Source: Pyrobaculum neutrophilum V24Sta (GTDB taxonomy: Archaea; Thermoproteota; Thermoprotei; Thermoproteales; Thermoproteaceae). Taken from it: a stretch of 64,000 bases of DNA. The notes beneath the pieces are model-generated. The model was not told where the DNA came from. It worked only from the letters and a program-made list of their open reading frames with translations, and ran no database searches. Below, one piece after another: positions 42,060 through 50,226 of this stretch. Within the stretch, counting starts at the first letter, position 1, and the number at the start of each line of letters is the position of its first letter. The translations under genes were made by a program, and so were the position numbers. The DNA lies in the NCBI RefSeq assembly GCF_000019805.1, contig NC_010525.1, positions 806,001-870,000 of the forward strand. Direction: 5' to 3'.

Positions 42060-42173
42060 GAAAGACAAATAAGGACGTGGAGCAGATCAGCCGCGAGCCT
42101 TGGCGAGGTTGGAGTAGGCACCATCAAGCTCACCGACGGCGCAGTTATTAAGCTAAAGAACCTGATACTAAAC

Positions 42174-42524
42174 GTGAAGGAGATCGGCTTCTCCCCCTTC
42201 GGCGGTGTAAACTTCGACGTGAGCGTCGTGGGCGGCATATACATTGAGGACTTGCCTGAGGAGCTGAAGAAGGCCGTGGCCGACAAGCCCTTACTCCCAC
42301 CCACGCTTCCAACAGACGGTTGGGAGCTGGTTGACATAGCGGAGCAGGAGCCCGCGGTGGCCGAAACCACGGTTGAGACGTCGAGAGGAAAATTCGACGT
42401 CAGGGTCGTCGCCGAGGTGGTCATGGTTTCACGAAACATAAATTATAAAACTCCACGCAACGAGCCAGTCTACTGGGCGTACTGGGTCAGCAAAGTCTCG
42501 TGGACACAACCCAGGCGCGGGTGA
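42174..42524 (+). CDS. Hypothetical protein with uncertain start
   Basis: From GTG 42174 the frame encodes 116 residues with KEIGFSPFGGVNFDVSVVGGIYIEDLPEEL, TLPTDGWELVDIAEQEPAV and a C-terminal VYWAYWVSKVSW. Upstream the same frame stays open to 42060, and its translation TIKLTDGAVIKLKNLILNV looks like genuine protein, yet no ATG, GTG or TTG occurs in it. The TATA-like sequence at 42065-42073 predicts a transcript from about 42094. Either a non-standard start codon is used or the true 5' end has changed. Overlaps the next gene. Confidence 0.55.
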   Translation: MKEIGFSPFGGVNFDVSVVGGIYIEDLPEELKKAVADKPLLPPTLPTDGWELVDIAEQEPAVAETTVETSRGKFDVRVVAEVVMVSRNINYKTPRNEPVYWAYWVSKVSWTQPRRG

Positions 42525-42877
42525 CCACCATGGCGGCAAACCAGGCGATTTACATCAGAGGAGACGGAAACACGCCCCACAACGAGCCGCGGAAAAAAAT
42601 CTCCACCCCCCTGGGCATGGACCCTGGACCAATACTTGTGGCAATACGGAAGACGTTAAAAATCATCAACGAAAACAAGGAGGTAGAATTAGTCGACGTC
42701 GACATAGCTAAAGAGATCGACGGAAATTGGGAAACAACGGTAATAAAATACGCAATGAGGGGCGACGCCGACGCGCTCCTCAAGGTATGGGACCAACTAT
42801 CAAAGACAATCCACGGCGAACTCAAAAAGCTAGGGATCGACAAGGACGTATTCGTAGTCGTGGAGCCACATGAATGA
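42500..42877 (+). CDS. Hypothetical protein
   Basis: A 125-residue alpha/beta protein from GTG 42500 (GTG 42521 and ATG 42530 are in frame). The C-terminal half has a clear core: GPILVAIRKTLKIINENKEVELVDVDIAKEI, WETTVIKYAMRGDADALLKVWDQLS, and DKDVFVVVEPHE. It overlaps its upstream neighbour by 25 nt and the following small gene by 8 nt, so the three form one operon. No family recognised. Confidence 0.6.
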   Translation: MDTTQARVTTMAANQAIYIRGDGNTPHNEPRKKISTPLGMDPGPILVAIRKTLKIINENKEVELVDVDIAKEIDGNWETTVIKYAMRGDADALLKVWDQLSKTIHGELKKLGIDKDVFVVVEPHE

Positions 42878-43028
42878 CATCCCCCGGGACTTCCTAGAAA
42901 TAGCCAACGCCATCGCCACCTGCACATTAAAAGAGCTAGACCGATGTTTCCTCGAAACCAACGAGGGACTCATGAGGACCGGCATCAGCAGAGCATTCCG
43001 CGTTTCTACTAGCCAGGCGGGCACTTAA
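42870..43028 (+). CDS. Small protein (52 residues), unknown
   Basis: ATG 42870 overlaps the end of the previous gene (ATGAATGA) and the frame ends at TAA 43026. The product is MNDIPRDFLEIANAIATC, then LKELDRCFLETNEGLMRTG and a Ser/Thr tail. Translational coupling and codon pattern support it. It may be the truncated head of a longer gene, since the following 170 nt are a C-rich spacer without features. Confidence 0.45.
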   Translation: MNDIPRDFLEIANAIATCTLKELDRCFLETNEGLMRTGISRAFRVSTSQAGT

Positions 43029-43202
43029 CCTAGACCACCACAAGAGCAGCGACGTCCACCAACACGGACAAAGAAACCAAAGACCACTCGGCCAACCCCC
43101 TTCCACACACCCGGCAACACCCCGGTCCCCCAGAAACGCCATCACAAGCCCCCACCCAGAACACCACAAAGCCAACCACCACACCCCAACCAACACAACC
43201 CC

Positions 43203-43568
43203 CTAGCCGTCGTCTAGTATCTTTTTGGCGGCGCTTGGCCAGTACATCGCCAGCGCAGAGGCGGCGTATTCTATGGCCATTGCCGCCTCCCAGGCGCGTA
43301 TCTTCCAGCGGGGGGAGTCGCGGTAGCGGCTGGCGACGTAGTAGGCCTTTTTGAGGGCGTCGACGAGGGCAGCCACGAGGTGCCTAACGGGGAGGGGCCT
43401 TGGGACGAGCCACCTAACCCTCACAGCCACCCCCAGCAGGTCGTCCACAGAGCCGAGGTAGACGGTATCACGAGGACGCCACCCCACCCTCAGATACAGC
43501 CGACGGCCCAAAAGCCAGAGATAGCCAACGAGAGGGCCAACTCTCACACGGCCAAAGTAGAGATACAT
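43203..43568 (-). CDS. Hypothetical helical protein next to CRISPR array 1
   Basis: A 121-residue protein from ATG 43568, 25 nt after GTTTTAATGC. Begins MYLYFGRVRVGPLVGYLWLLGRR, then a helical C-terminal half LPVRHLVAALVDALKKAYYVASRYRD and KIRAWEAAMAIEYAASALAMYW. The all-helical second half vaguely recalls HEPN-like bundles, but the RxxxxH motif is not seen. Located between the hypothetical operon and the CRISPR leader, transcribed away from the array. Confidence 0.55.
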   Translation of the reverse strand: MYLYFGRVRVGPLVGYLWLLGRRLYLRVGWRPRDTVYLGSVDDLLGVAVRVRWLVPRPLPVRHLVAALVDALKKAYYVASRYRDSPRWKIRAWEAAMAIEYAASALAMYWPSAAKKILDDG

Positions 43569-43785
43569 GCCTACGATATCCCACAAGCATTAAAACATTA
43601 CTCTATATGTCAGTAAAGGATGTAATATACTTTAGACAAGGGTTTAGAAGGCCAAACGCGAAGAATGGCGCTGGGTGGCCGCCTTCTCTAGGGCGCGTGT
43701 ATGATGGTAAAGGCGAAGAATGGCGTACGCCGGAGCTCAGACAGAGGAATATATGAATGTAAAGGGCGGTGGAAAAGCGACCCCC

Positions 43786-43843
43786 GAACCAACAAAAAAC
43801 CACGAAAAAACTTAAAAACCCAAAAGATCTGAAAATACAAGCC
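43786..43843 (+). promoter_or_regulatory. CRISPR array 1 leader
   Basis: A-rich sequence directly before the first repeat, containing AAAAACTTAAAAACC (43806-43820), which is also found before array 2. Its CTTAAAAAC core works as a TATA box, giving transcription from about 43839, just ahead of the first repeat (43844). Confidence 0.65.
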
Positions 43844-45759
43844 CCAGAAATCAAAAGATAGTAGAAACTGAACGGCGTGACTGTTGCTGTGTCGCCACTC
43901 CACTCAAACATCCAGAAATCAAAAGATAGTAGAAACAAAGTCGAGACGCAAGGTGGGGGGTTGGTATGAGGTGCTACGCCAGAAATCAAAAGATAGTAGA
44001 AACTGGACGGTCTCACTACATGGATTTACTGAGCGCCAGACGTCCAGAAATCAAAAGATAGTAGAAACGTGATAAATGTGTTTAACGCATCTGTTTCACA
44101 TTCCGCATCCAGAAATCAAAAGATAGTAGAAACGAATATACTTGATCTGTGTCCTTGTGATCTTCTCGTCGAAGTCAGAAATCAAAAGATAGTAGAAACG
44201 CTCCGCACTGTATACACACGACGCCGTCGGCGACGGTCACGAGCGCCAGAAATCAAAAGATAGTAGAAACCATCTGCATGACCATATACCTCATCAGCCC
44301 CTGCATCATGGTTCCAGAAATCAAAAGATAGTAGAAACGTTACGTGGTGGTATGGCAGGAGTGTTAAGATTATGGTGGCGCCCCAGAAATCAAAAGATAG
44401 TAGAAACATGCTCGGCATACAATCGCTGGCCCCCTCCCCGCCCTAAAGGGCGCTAGAAATCAAAAGATAGTAGAAACATGAACAAGGAAGTCGATGTCGA
44501 GGTGGTGCCTGAGGAACCCAGCCAGAAATCAAAAGATAGTAGAAACCCTAGAACACCAAAAGGCGCAGGCCATGAGCCCCAACACTATGCCAGAAATCAA
44601 AAGATAGTAGAAACAGCTTCTTCCTACGCTCCTCTGCGCTACCCTCAGAAGTCACCAGAAATCAAAAGATAGTAGAAACGCGTAGTTTATGTGGATGAGA
44701 CATATACGTCAGCTACATGTCCACCAGAAATCAAAAGATAGTAGAAACTCTACATCTGTCCAGAACCTGTATGCCTCGTTGGCAACATATCCAGAAATCA
44801 AAAGATAGTAGAAACCCACCTCCAGTTGCCACCTCAACCACGGCACTGCCTATCTTCCGCCCAGAAATCAAAAGATAGTAGAAACACGGTACCAGACGCA
44901 GATATGCCGCTCTGAGATGGCGATATGTTGCCCAGAAATCAAAAGATAGTAGAAACGAAGCCGGCGTCGGGGGCCGCGTCGCCCGGCCCGCGCCAGAAAT
45001 CAAAAGATAGTAGAAACAGCCAACTGGCCCTTGACACGGCCCCCGGGCCGGGGGTTGACAACCAGAAATCAAAAGATAGTAGAAACTTCGAAGTTGCATC
45101 CGCTCGACCCCTCCCTCTCCTTCCGCCCTCCAGAAATCAAAAGATAGTAGAAACCCTCTACAGAGACATCACATGTCAATAAACCCGCGCCTGCCCAGAA
45201 ATCAAAAGATAGTAGAAACGCCCCCGCTGTAGCTGAAACATACTTTGACGCGTTGCTTTCCCCAGAAATCAAAAGATAGTAGAAACATTATGTCTGAAAC
45301 TGGTCTTGCCGTTGGCGTGCTCCAGAAATCAAAAGATAGTAGAAACCAGGAGAGAAGCCGCAGATGGCATAACAAATTCGCCATAATCCCAGAAATCAAA
45401 AGATAGTAGAAACGAACGAGAAAGGCGCCGCGGGGGCGGCGTGGTTGGACGAGCTAGTCCCAGAAATCAAAAGATAGTAGAAACATATGGAGTATCCAGA
45501 AATGAAGCCGCAAGCCATTTCAGTTCTCCAGAAATCAAAAGATAGTAGAAACCCACTTGCCATATCGTTGTAGCCGAGCCGCACCGCGTACGGAGACCCA
45601 GAAATCAAAAGATAGTAGAAACGCTAGTCGGCGTGCCGGTGGCGATTATGACCCTCGCCATGCCGCCCCAGAAATCAAAAGATAGTAGAAACCGCTGTCT
45701 CTACCTCTCTCGTGCGCATGGTCATCGGCAACGTCCAGAAATCAAAAGATAGTAGAAAC
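43844..45759 (+). CRISPR. CRISPR array 1: 29 repeats of 25 nt, 28 spacers
   Basis: The repeat begins CCAGAAATCAAAAG and ends ATAGTAGAAAC; first copy 43844-43868, last 45735-45759. Copies are almost identical; only the first two bases vary (TC at 44175, CT at 44453). Spacers are 35-46 nt, all different. The leader is on the left, so transcription is rightward. Spacer 25 (45485-45527) contains a repeat-like TATCCAGAAATGAAG, and a decayed CCGGAAATCTAAAG lies past the end (about 45807). The absence of cas genes means effector and adaptation proteins are encoded elsewhere. Confidence 0.98.
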
Positions 45760-45886
45760 CCGTATTGCGTATGAGGTGCGCTTCAAGGAGTTTTTCCCTA
45801 AACGCCCGGAAATCTAAAGTGTGGGCTTGTTGGTGTGGTGGGGGTTGGCGGGTTGATGTTTTTATGTGCCAGTGGTTTTTTCTGGT

Positions 45887-46855
45887 ATGGATTCTCGGTT
45901 GGTGGATGTGTTGATGGAGGTTCAGTACGATTTTCCTCTGGTGGAGCGGCCTTTTGCTGTGGTGGGTGAGAGGGTTGGGCTTGGGGAGGGGGAGGTGGTT
46001 GAGGTTCTGCGGGGGGCTGTGAGGGCTGGGGTGCTTAAGAGGATTGGGGCGATTTTGAACTACAGGGCGAGGGGGATGGAGGCGGCTTTGGTGGGGATGG
46101 CTGTGCCGGAGGACGTCGTCGAGGTGGTGGCGGCGGAGGTGAATAGGGACCCGTACGTGAGCCACAACTTCCAGCGGGATTTCAAGCCTTACAACCTGTG
46201 GTTTGTGACTAAGGCGCGTAGTAGGGAGGAGCTGGAGGGGAAGGTGGCGGCTGTGGCTGGGAAGTTCGGCCTGGACTACGTGATCCTCTACTCGCTTAGG
46301 TCCTACAAGGTGGATGTGAGGTTCGACCTGAGGAGGGGGGTGTCGTGGACGAAGGGCGAGGTCATGCCGGAGTCTCCTCCCTCCGTGGAGTCGCTTGGGG
46401 TGCCGCAGGCCTTCTTCTCCAGGGTGAAGTCTCTGCCGCTGGTGCCCGAGCCGTTTAGGGAGGCGGCCGAGGCGCTGGGCACCTCCGTGGGGGAGGCGCT
46501 GGCGAAGATCAGGGAGCTGATCAAGCTGGGGGTGCTCCGGGACCTCCACGGCACCCTGGACGGGGAGGCGGTTGGGTTTAGGGAGAACGCCATGGTGGTG
46601 GTTAGGGAGCCGGTCTGCGAGGCGGCGGCTAGGCTCAACATCACCACCCACGTGGTCCTTAGGAACACGGTGCCGGGGAAGTGGCGGTACCCCTGCTACT
46701 TCATGGTCCACGGCGTGTCTAGGCAGGTCCTCGAGGACTACATCAGAGACGCCGTCCGCAGGCTGGGGGTGTCGGAGTACCGGGTTCTATACAGCGTGAG
46801 GGACTTCCTGGGGGGGCGGGAGATGGGGAGGAGGGTGGAGCGGGTGGCGGACTAG
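45887..46855 (+). CDS. ahbAB: Siroheme decarboxylase, fused AhbA-AhbB (NirD/L/G/H-type) protein
   Basis: A 322-residue protein with two tandem Lrp/AsnC-like halves. Half 1 (1-155): VERPFAVVGERVGLGEGEVVEVLRGAVRAGVLKRIGAILNYR, YVSHNFQRDFKPYNLWFVTKA. Half 2 (160-322): LPLVPEPFREAAEALGTSVGEALAKIRELIKLGVLRDLHGTL, CYFMVHGVSRQVLEDYI. These pairs decarboxylate the C12 and C18 acetates of siroheme in alternative heme or heme d1 synthesis. In many organisms A and B are separate chains. ATG 45887 is 25 nt after GTTTTTATGT. Codon use in the first 200 bp is T-rich, unlike the rest. Confidence 0.87.
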   Translation: MDSRLVDVLMEVQYDFPLVERPFAVVGERVGLGEGEVVEVLRGAVRAGVLKRIGAILNYRARGMEAALVGMAVPEDVVEVVAAEVNRDPYVSHNFQRDFKPYNLWFVTKARSREELEGKVAAVAGKFGLDYVILYSLRSYKVDVRFDLRRGVSWTKGEVMPESPPSVESLGVPQAFFSRVKSLPLVPEPFREAAEALGTSVGEALAKIRELIKLGVLRDLHGTLDGEAVGFRENAMVVVREPVCEAAARLNITTHVVLRNTVPGKWRYPCYFMVHGVSRQVLEDYIRDAVRRLGVSEYRVLYSVRDFLGGREMGRRVERVAD

Positions 46856-47745
46856 GGGCAGACCACCTGCCCCGCGTCTCCCCGGGGGCGGCTGCCGGGG
46901 CCCAGCCTCAGGCCGGCGGCGAAGCGGGAGGCCTCGCCGCAGGCCTCCGGCCTGCAGACGAAGTCGAAGTCCTCCTCCCAGAGCCTCACGAAGTGCAGGC
47001 CGTGCCTCTCGGCGGCGGCCCGCGTCGTCACGGTGTAGTCCGCCTCGCCGGCGGCCACCCTGGCGGCGGCCTCGTCGTGGGTCTGGGCCACGTCGCCGTA
47101 GCCGGGGGCCTCCCGGGGGGAGACGCCCAGCTGGCGGAGTAGGCGGTCTATGTGCGCCCTGGTGCCGGCGCCCGGGGGCCTGTTCACCAGCCTCATGTTC
47201 GCCAGCTGCGTGAGGTCGGCGATGGGGCGCCTCGCGGCCACCCCCACCTCCCTCCTGAAGCCTCTGACTAGGCAGAGGTGGGGAGCGTAGGCGGCGACGG
47301 CCTGGAGGTTGTCGCCCAGGTGGACCCCGCCGAAGTGGGCCAGCCCCCCGGCCACCATGAGGAGGCCCTGTAGCGACCCGACGAAGTAGGCCTCGCCGCC
47401 GCGGAGGGCCTCCTCCACCGCTGGGTCGTGGCTGCCGGCGTATATTAGGGGGGAGAGGCCCAGCACGATGCCCCTCCTGGCCGCCTCGGCCATGTACAGC
47501 CGCAGGGCCCTCCGCCCCGCCTCGGTGAGCCTCGTCCCGCCTCTCCTGGAGGCCTCCACCAGCCTCGCCCCCATGGCCCTCTCGGCGCGCGCCACCAGGT
47601 TCCAGAGGGTGGTGTAGGGCATCCCCAGCGCCTGGGCGGCCCTCTTCATGGAGGCGGTCATGTCTATGGCGAGGAGGGCCTTGAAGACCTCGGCCCCCAG
47701 CTCCGCCCCCCCTACCACGGCCTTGAGCTCGGCCACGAAGCGCAC
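46852..47745 (-). CDS. ModE-like regulator: winged helix plus periplasmic-binding-protein-like ligand domain
   Basis: A 297-residue protein. Residues 15-85 form a LysR/ModE-type winged helix (SMKRAAQALGMPYTTLWNLVARAERAMGARLV). Residues 90-297 resemble a binding-protein domain (FVGSLQGLLMVAGGLAHFGGVHLGD, LVNRPPGAGTRAHIDRLL, HDEAAARVAAGEADYTVTTRAAAERHG). The architecture is that of COG1910-type molybdate/tungstate-responsive regulators. It is divergent from tupABC with interleaved promoters, so it likely senses the oxyanion and controls the transporter. It converges with ahbAB with a 4-nt overlap. Confidence 0.82.
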   Translation of the reverse strand: MRFVAELKAVVGGAELGAEVFKALLAIDMTASMKRAAQALGMPYTTLWNLVARAERAMGARLVEASRRGGTRLTEAGRRALRLYMAEAARRGIVLGLSPLIYAGSHDPAVEEALRGGEAYFVGSLQGLLMVAGGLAHFGGVHLGDNLQAVAAYAPHLCLVRGFRREVGVAARRPIADLTQLANMRLVNRPPGAGTRAHIDRLLRQLGVSPREAPGYGDVAQTHDEAAARVAAGEADYTVTTRAAAERHGLHFVRLWEEDFDFVCRPEACGEASRFAAGLRLGPGSRPRGDAGQVVCP

Positions 47746-47748
47746 AAC

Positions 47749-47775
47749 AGTTATAAAGCCCGGATTTATAGTTTC
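47749..47775. promoter_or_regulatory. Interleaved divergent promoters of the ModE-like regulator and tupABC
   Basis: Two TATA boxes: GTTATAAAGC (about 47750-47759), 24 nt before ATG 47778 on the plus strand, and, on the minus strand, ACTATAAATC (47764-47773), 25 nt before GTG 47745. Each box lies between its own start codon and the other gene's box, so regulator binding here would affect both genes. Confidence 0.6.
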
Positions 47776-47777
47776 TT

Positions 47778-48692
47778 ATGTCCAAAATTGGATATCTGAT
47801 AATTGTAGTGGCGTTGGCGGTTGCGGTTGCGCTCTTCATCGCAAGCCAGCGGCCGCAGACCGCCGCGCCGCAGCAGACGGCGCCTAGGCAACACGCCGTC
47901 CTCTACATGGCCACCACCACCAGCGTCAAGGACACGGGCCTCCTCGACGTCTTGATCCCGGACTTCGAGAGGTGGGCGGCGGAGAGGGGGTACGACGTGG
48001 AGGTTAGGTACTCAGCCGTCGGCACGGGGCAGGCCCTCCTCATGGCGGCTAGGGGGGACGTGGACGTGGTGCTTGTGCACGCCCCCGACCTCGAGAGGAG
48101 GTATCTGGAGAACGGCACCCTCAAGTGCCGAGACGTCATAGCCTACAACTTCTTCATCGTGGTTGGGCCCAGGGGGGACCCGGCCGGCGCCAGGGGGACC
48201 TCCGCGGCGGAGGCCTTCAGGAGGATAGCGGAGGCCAAGGCCCCCTTCGTGTCGAGGGGCGACAGGTCGGGCACCCACATCAAGGAGCTGTCCCTCTGGC
48301 GCGAGGCCATAGGGAGGGAGCCCGACCCCAAGGTGGACACGTGGTACATCTCGGCGGGGGCCGGCATGGGGCAGACCCTGCTGTTGGCCAACGAGAAGAG
48401 GGCCTACGCCCTAACCGACGTGGGGACGTGGCTGAGGTACAGAGATAGGCTGGATCAGCTGGAGGTGGTGGTTCCGGCGGCGCCCGACTTGATAAACATA
48501 TACAGCTTCGAGATCGTCAAGCCCTCCCCCGCCGCCAAGCTCATGGCCCAGTACATGCTGACGAGGGGCCAGGAGGTCATCGGCAACCTGACCGTGGCGG
48601 GTCAGCCCCTCTTCACCCCCATCTCCAGGGCCGACCCTAGGGCCATGGAGTGGATAAAGCCGGCCGTCTTCGGCCCCAGCTGTGTCGGCTGA
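47778..48692 (+). CDS. tupA: Tungstate ABC transporter, substrate-binding protein
   Basis: A 304-residue TupA: N-terminal anchor (YLIIVVALAVAVALFIA), then the oxyanion-site motifs LYMATTTSVKDTGLLDVLIP and APFVSRGDRSGTHIKEL, VRYSAVGTGQALLMAARGDVDVVLVHAP and YALTDVGTWLRYRD. TTTSxxDTGL and SRGDxSGTHxKE are TupA signatures, distinguishing it from ModA/WtpA. Supplies tungstate for tungsto-enzymes such as aldehyde:ferredoxin oxidoreductases. First gene of tupABC. Confidence 0.92.
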   Translation: MSKIGYLIIVVALAVAVALFIASQRPQTAAPQQTAPRQHAVLYMATTTSVKDTGLLDVLIPDFERWAAERGYDVEVRYSAVGTGQALLMAARGDVDVVLVHAPDLERRYLENGTLKCRDVIAYNFFIVVGPRGDPAGARGTSAAEAFRRIAEAKAPFVSRGDRSGTHIKELSLWREAIGREPDPKVDTWYISAGAGMGQTLLLANEKRAYALTDVGTWLRYRDRLDQLEVVVPAAPDLINIYSFEIVKPSPAAKLMAQYMLTRGQEVIGNLTVAGQPLFTPISRADPRAMEWIKPAVFGPSCVG

Positions 48693-49326
48693 GCTGGCGG
48701 GCATAGTGCTCAACTCGGTCTACGTCTCCGCCGTCCCAGCCCTAGTCTCAGCCGCCGTGGGCACCCCAGCCGCCCTGTGGCTACACACGAGGGGCGGCCG
48801 CCTGGCGGAGGCCCTCAAGGCGCTCTTCAACGGCCTCGTGGGGATCCCCACGGTCCTCCTCGGCCTGCTCCTCTACCTCCTCCTGGCCAGGTCGGGGCCT
48901 CTGGGGGGCCTCGGCATCCTCTACACCCTGGAGGCGGTGGTGGTGGGCCACACCCTCCTGGTCCTCCCCCTGTACCTCTCCTACGCCATGACCGCCCTCG
49001 ACGGCGTTGACCCCAGGGTGAGGGAGCTCGCCGAGATGTTCGGCCTCGGGAGAGCAGCCCTCCTGAAGATCTACGTCAGGGAGGCGGCGGGGGGCCTGGC
49101 GGCGGCCGCCGCGGCGGCCTACGGCAGAGCGCTAGGGGAGCTGGGGATAGCCCTCATGCTGGGCGGCGACATTAGATACAGGACGAGGGTCCTCACCACG
49201 GCGGTGGCCCACGAGACCATGCTCGGAAACTGGGACGCGGCCATACAGCTGGGCGCCGTCCTCCTAGCCATGGCGGTGGCGGTGAGCGCCGCCGTGACGG
49301 CGCTGGGCTTCAGATACAGGGGATGA
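48682..49326 (+). CDS. tupB: Tungstate ABC transporter, permease
   Basis: A 214-residue permease with about five membrane helices (VLNSVYVSAVPALVSAAVGTP, LVGIPTVLLGLLLYLLLA, VVGHTLLVLPLYLSYAMTAL) and the EAA-loop region RELAEMFGLGRAALLKIYVREA, ending GELGIALMLGGDI. Begins at GTG 48682 within the end of tupA (11-nt overlap). Confidence 0.9.
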   Translation: MSAELAGIVLNSVYVSAVPALVSAAVGTPAALWLHTRGGRLAEALKALFNGLVGIPTVLLGLLLYLLLARSGPLGGLGILYTLEAVVVGHTLLVLPLYLSYAMTALDGVDPRVRELAEMFGLGRAALLKIYVREAAGGLAAAAAAAYGRALGELGIALMLGGDIRYRTRVLTTAVAHETMLGNWDAAIQLGAVLLAMAVAVSAAVTALGFRYRG

Positions 49327-49931
49327 TAAGGGCCGTCCGGCTGGGGAAGAGATACGGCGGCTCGTGGGTCTTTCGGGGAGTTGACCTGGAGCTCCCAGAC
49401 GCCGGCATGGCCGCCGTCGTCGGTCCAAACGGCTCAGGCAAAACCACCCTCCTGAAGACCCTCGCCGGCCTCCTGAAGCCCGACGAGGGCGAGGTGTACA
49501 TAGACGGGGCCCCCCTCGCCGAGGCACTACGGCGCATGAGAAGGGCGGTGCTCTACGCCCACCAGGAGCCCCTCGTCCTCGCGGGCACAGTAGAGGACAA
49601 CCTCATCTGCCACGACGGCGACGTCCTGGACGCGCTGGGCCTAACCCCCCACCTCCACAGAAAAGCGAGACACCTCTCCGGCGGCTACAAGAAGCTCCTC
49701 ACCATCGCCAGAGTCCTCACATGCCGCCCCAAAGCCGCCCTACTAGACGAGCCCACAGCCTACCTAGACGCAGACAAGAGAAAAACCCTCATGGACTACC
49801 TACGGCAGTACTCAAACAAAGCCCTCGTCCTCCTGACAACACACTACCCAGGAGACATCCCACCAGACACCCCCCACTACGAACTCAGAGACGGCGCCAT
49901 AAAAACCACCAAACCTACATACCCTATATAG
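49323..49931 (+). CDS. tupC: Tungstate ABC transporter, ATPase
   Basis: A 202-residue ABC ATPase: Walker A GPNGSGKTTLLKTL, Q-loop YAHQEPLVLAGTV, signature LSGGYKKLLTIARVL, Walker B AALLDEPTAYLD and H-loop TTHYPGD. No C-terminal regulatory domain. It overlaps tupB by 4 nt. The end is followed by an intergenic region with a poly-T tract (49969-49978) that can act as terminator. Confidence 0.9.
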   Translation: MIRAVRLGKRYGGSWVFRGVDLELPDAGMAAVVGPNGSGKTTLLKTLAGLLKPDEGEVYIDGAPLAEALRRMRRAVLYAHQEPLVLAGTVEDNLICHDGDVLDALGLTPHLHRKARHLSGGYKKLLTIARVLTCRPKAALLDEPTAYLDADKRKTLMDYLRQYSNKALVLLTTHYPGDIPPDTPHYELRDGAIKTTKPTYPI

Positions 49932-50184
49932 ACAGCGGCGTTTATAAATCGTCGTGCAGCAACCCCTTTTTTTTTGTAAAATCGTTCTACTCCTCCGTCG
50001 CTGTGTGTTTGTCAAGCGGAGATCCAGTTTAAAAAACGGCGGGCAGAACAACGGCGGACGGCGCCGCCGACCTCCAGCCACACGCTTTCAACTGCGGGAC
50101 GCACGGGGTCAGCTCTAGAAAAACAAGCAACCCAGAAAGAGCAGTCTCAAGAACACCCCGAAATCAACACAAAACCCCACAGAG
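49932..50184. other. Spacer before CRISPR array 2 with orphan promoter-like elements
   Basis: Contains GTTTATAAATC (49940-49950), followed by a T-tract at 49969-49978, and GTTTAAAAAACG (50028-50039). Neither precedes an acceptable reading frame. Transcripts from the second element would run through GC-rich hairpins near 50050-50070 towards the array. Function not known. Confidence 0.35.
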
Positions 50185-50226
50185 AAAAACTTAAAAACCA
50201 ACAAAAACCAAAACCCAGAAGACCCA
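50185..50226 (+). promoter_or_regulatory. CRISPR array 2 leader
   Basis: Carries the same AAAAACTTAAAAACC (50185-50199) as the array 1 leader, followed by A/C-rich sequence and the first repeat at 50227. The TATA-like core predicts a start near 50218. Confidence 0.65.

Noticed and set aside
42936-43196. Trp/Leu-rich minus-strand frame in the spacer before the 43203 gene
   Set aside because: Composition (W, G, L) arises from a C-rich plus strand; no promoter, no known domain.
43603-45608. Several minus-strand and plus-strand frames across array 1 with repeated FLLSFDFW or RNQKIVET peptides
   Set aside because: They are translations of the CRISPR repeat, not genes.
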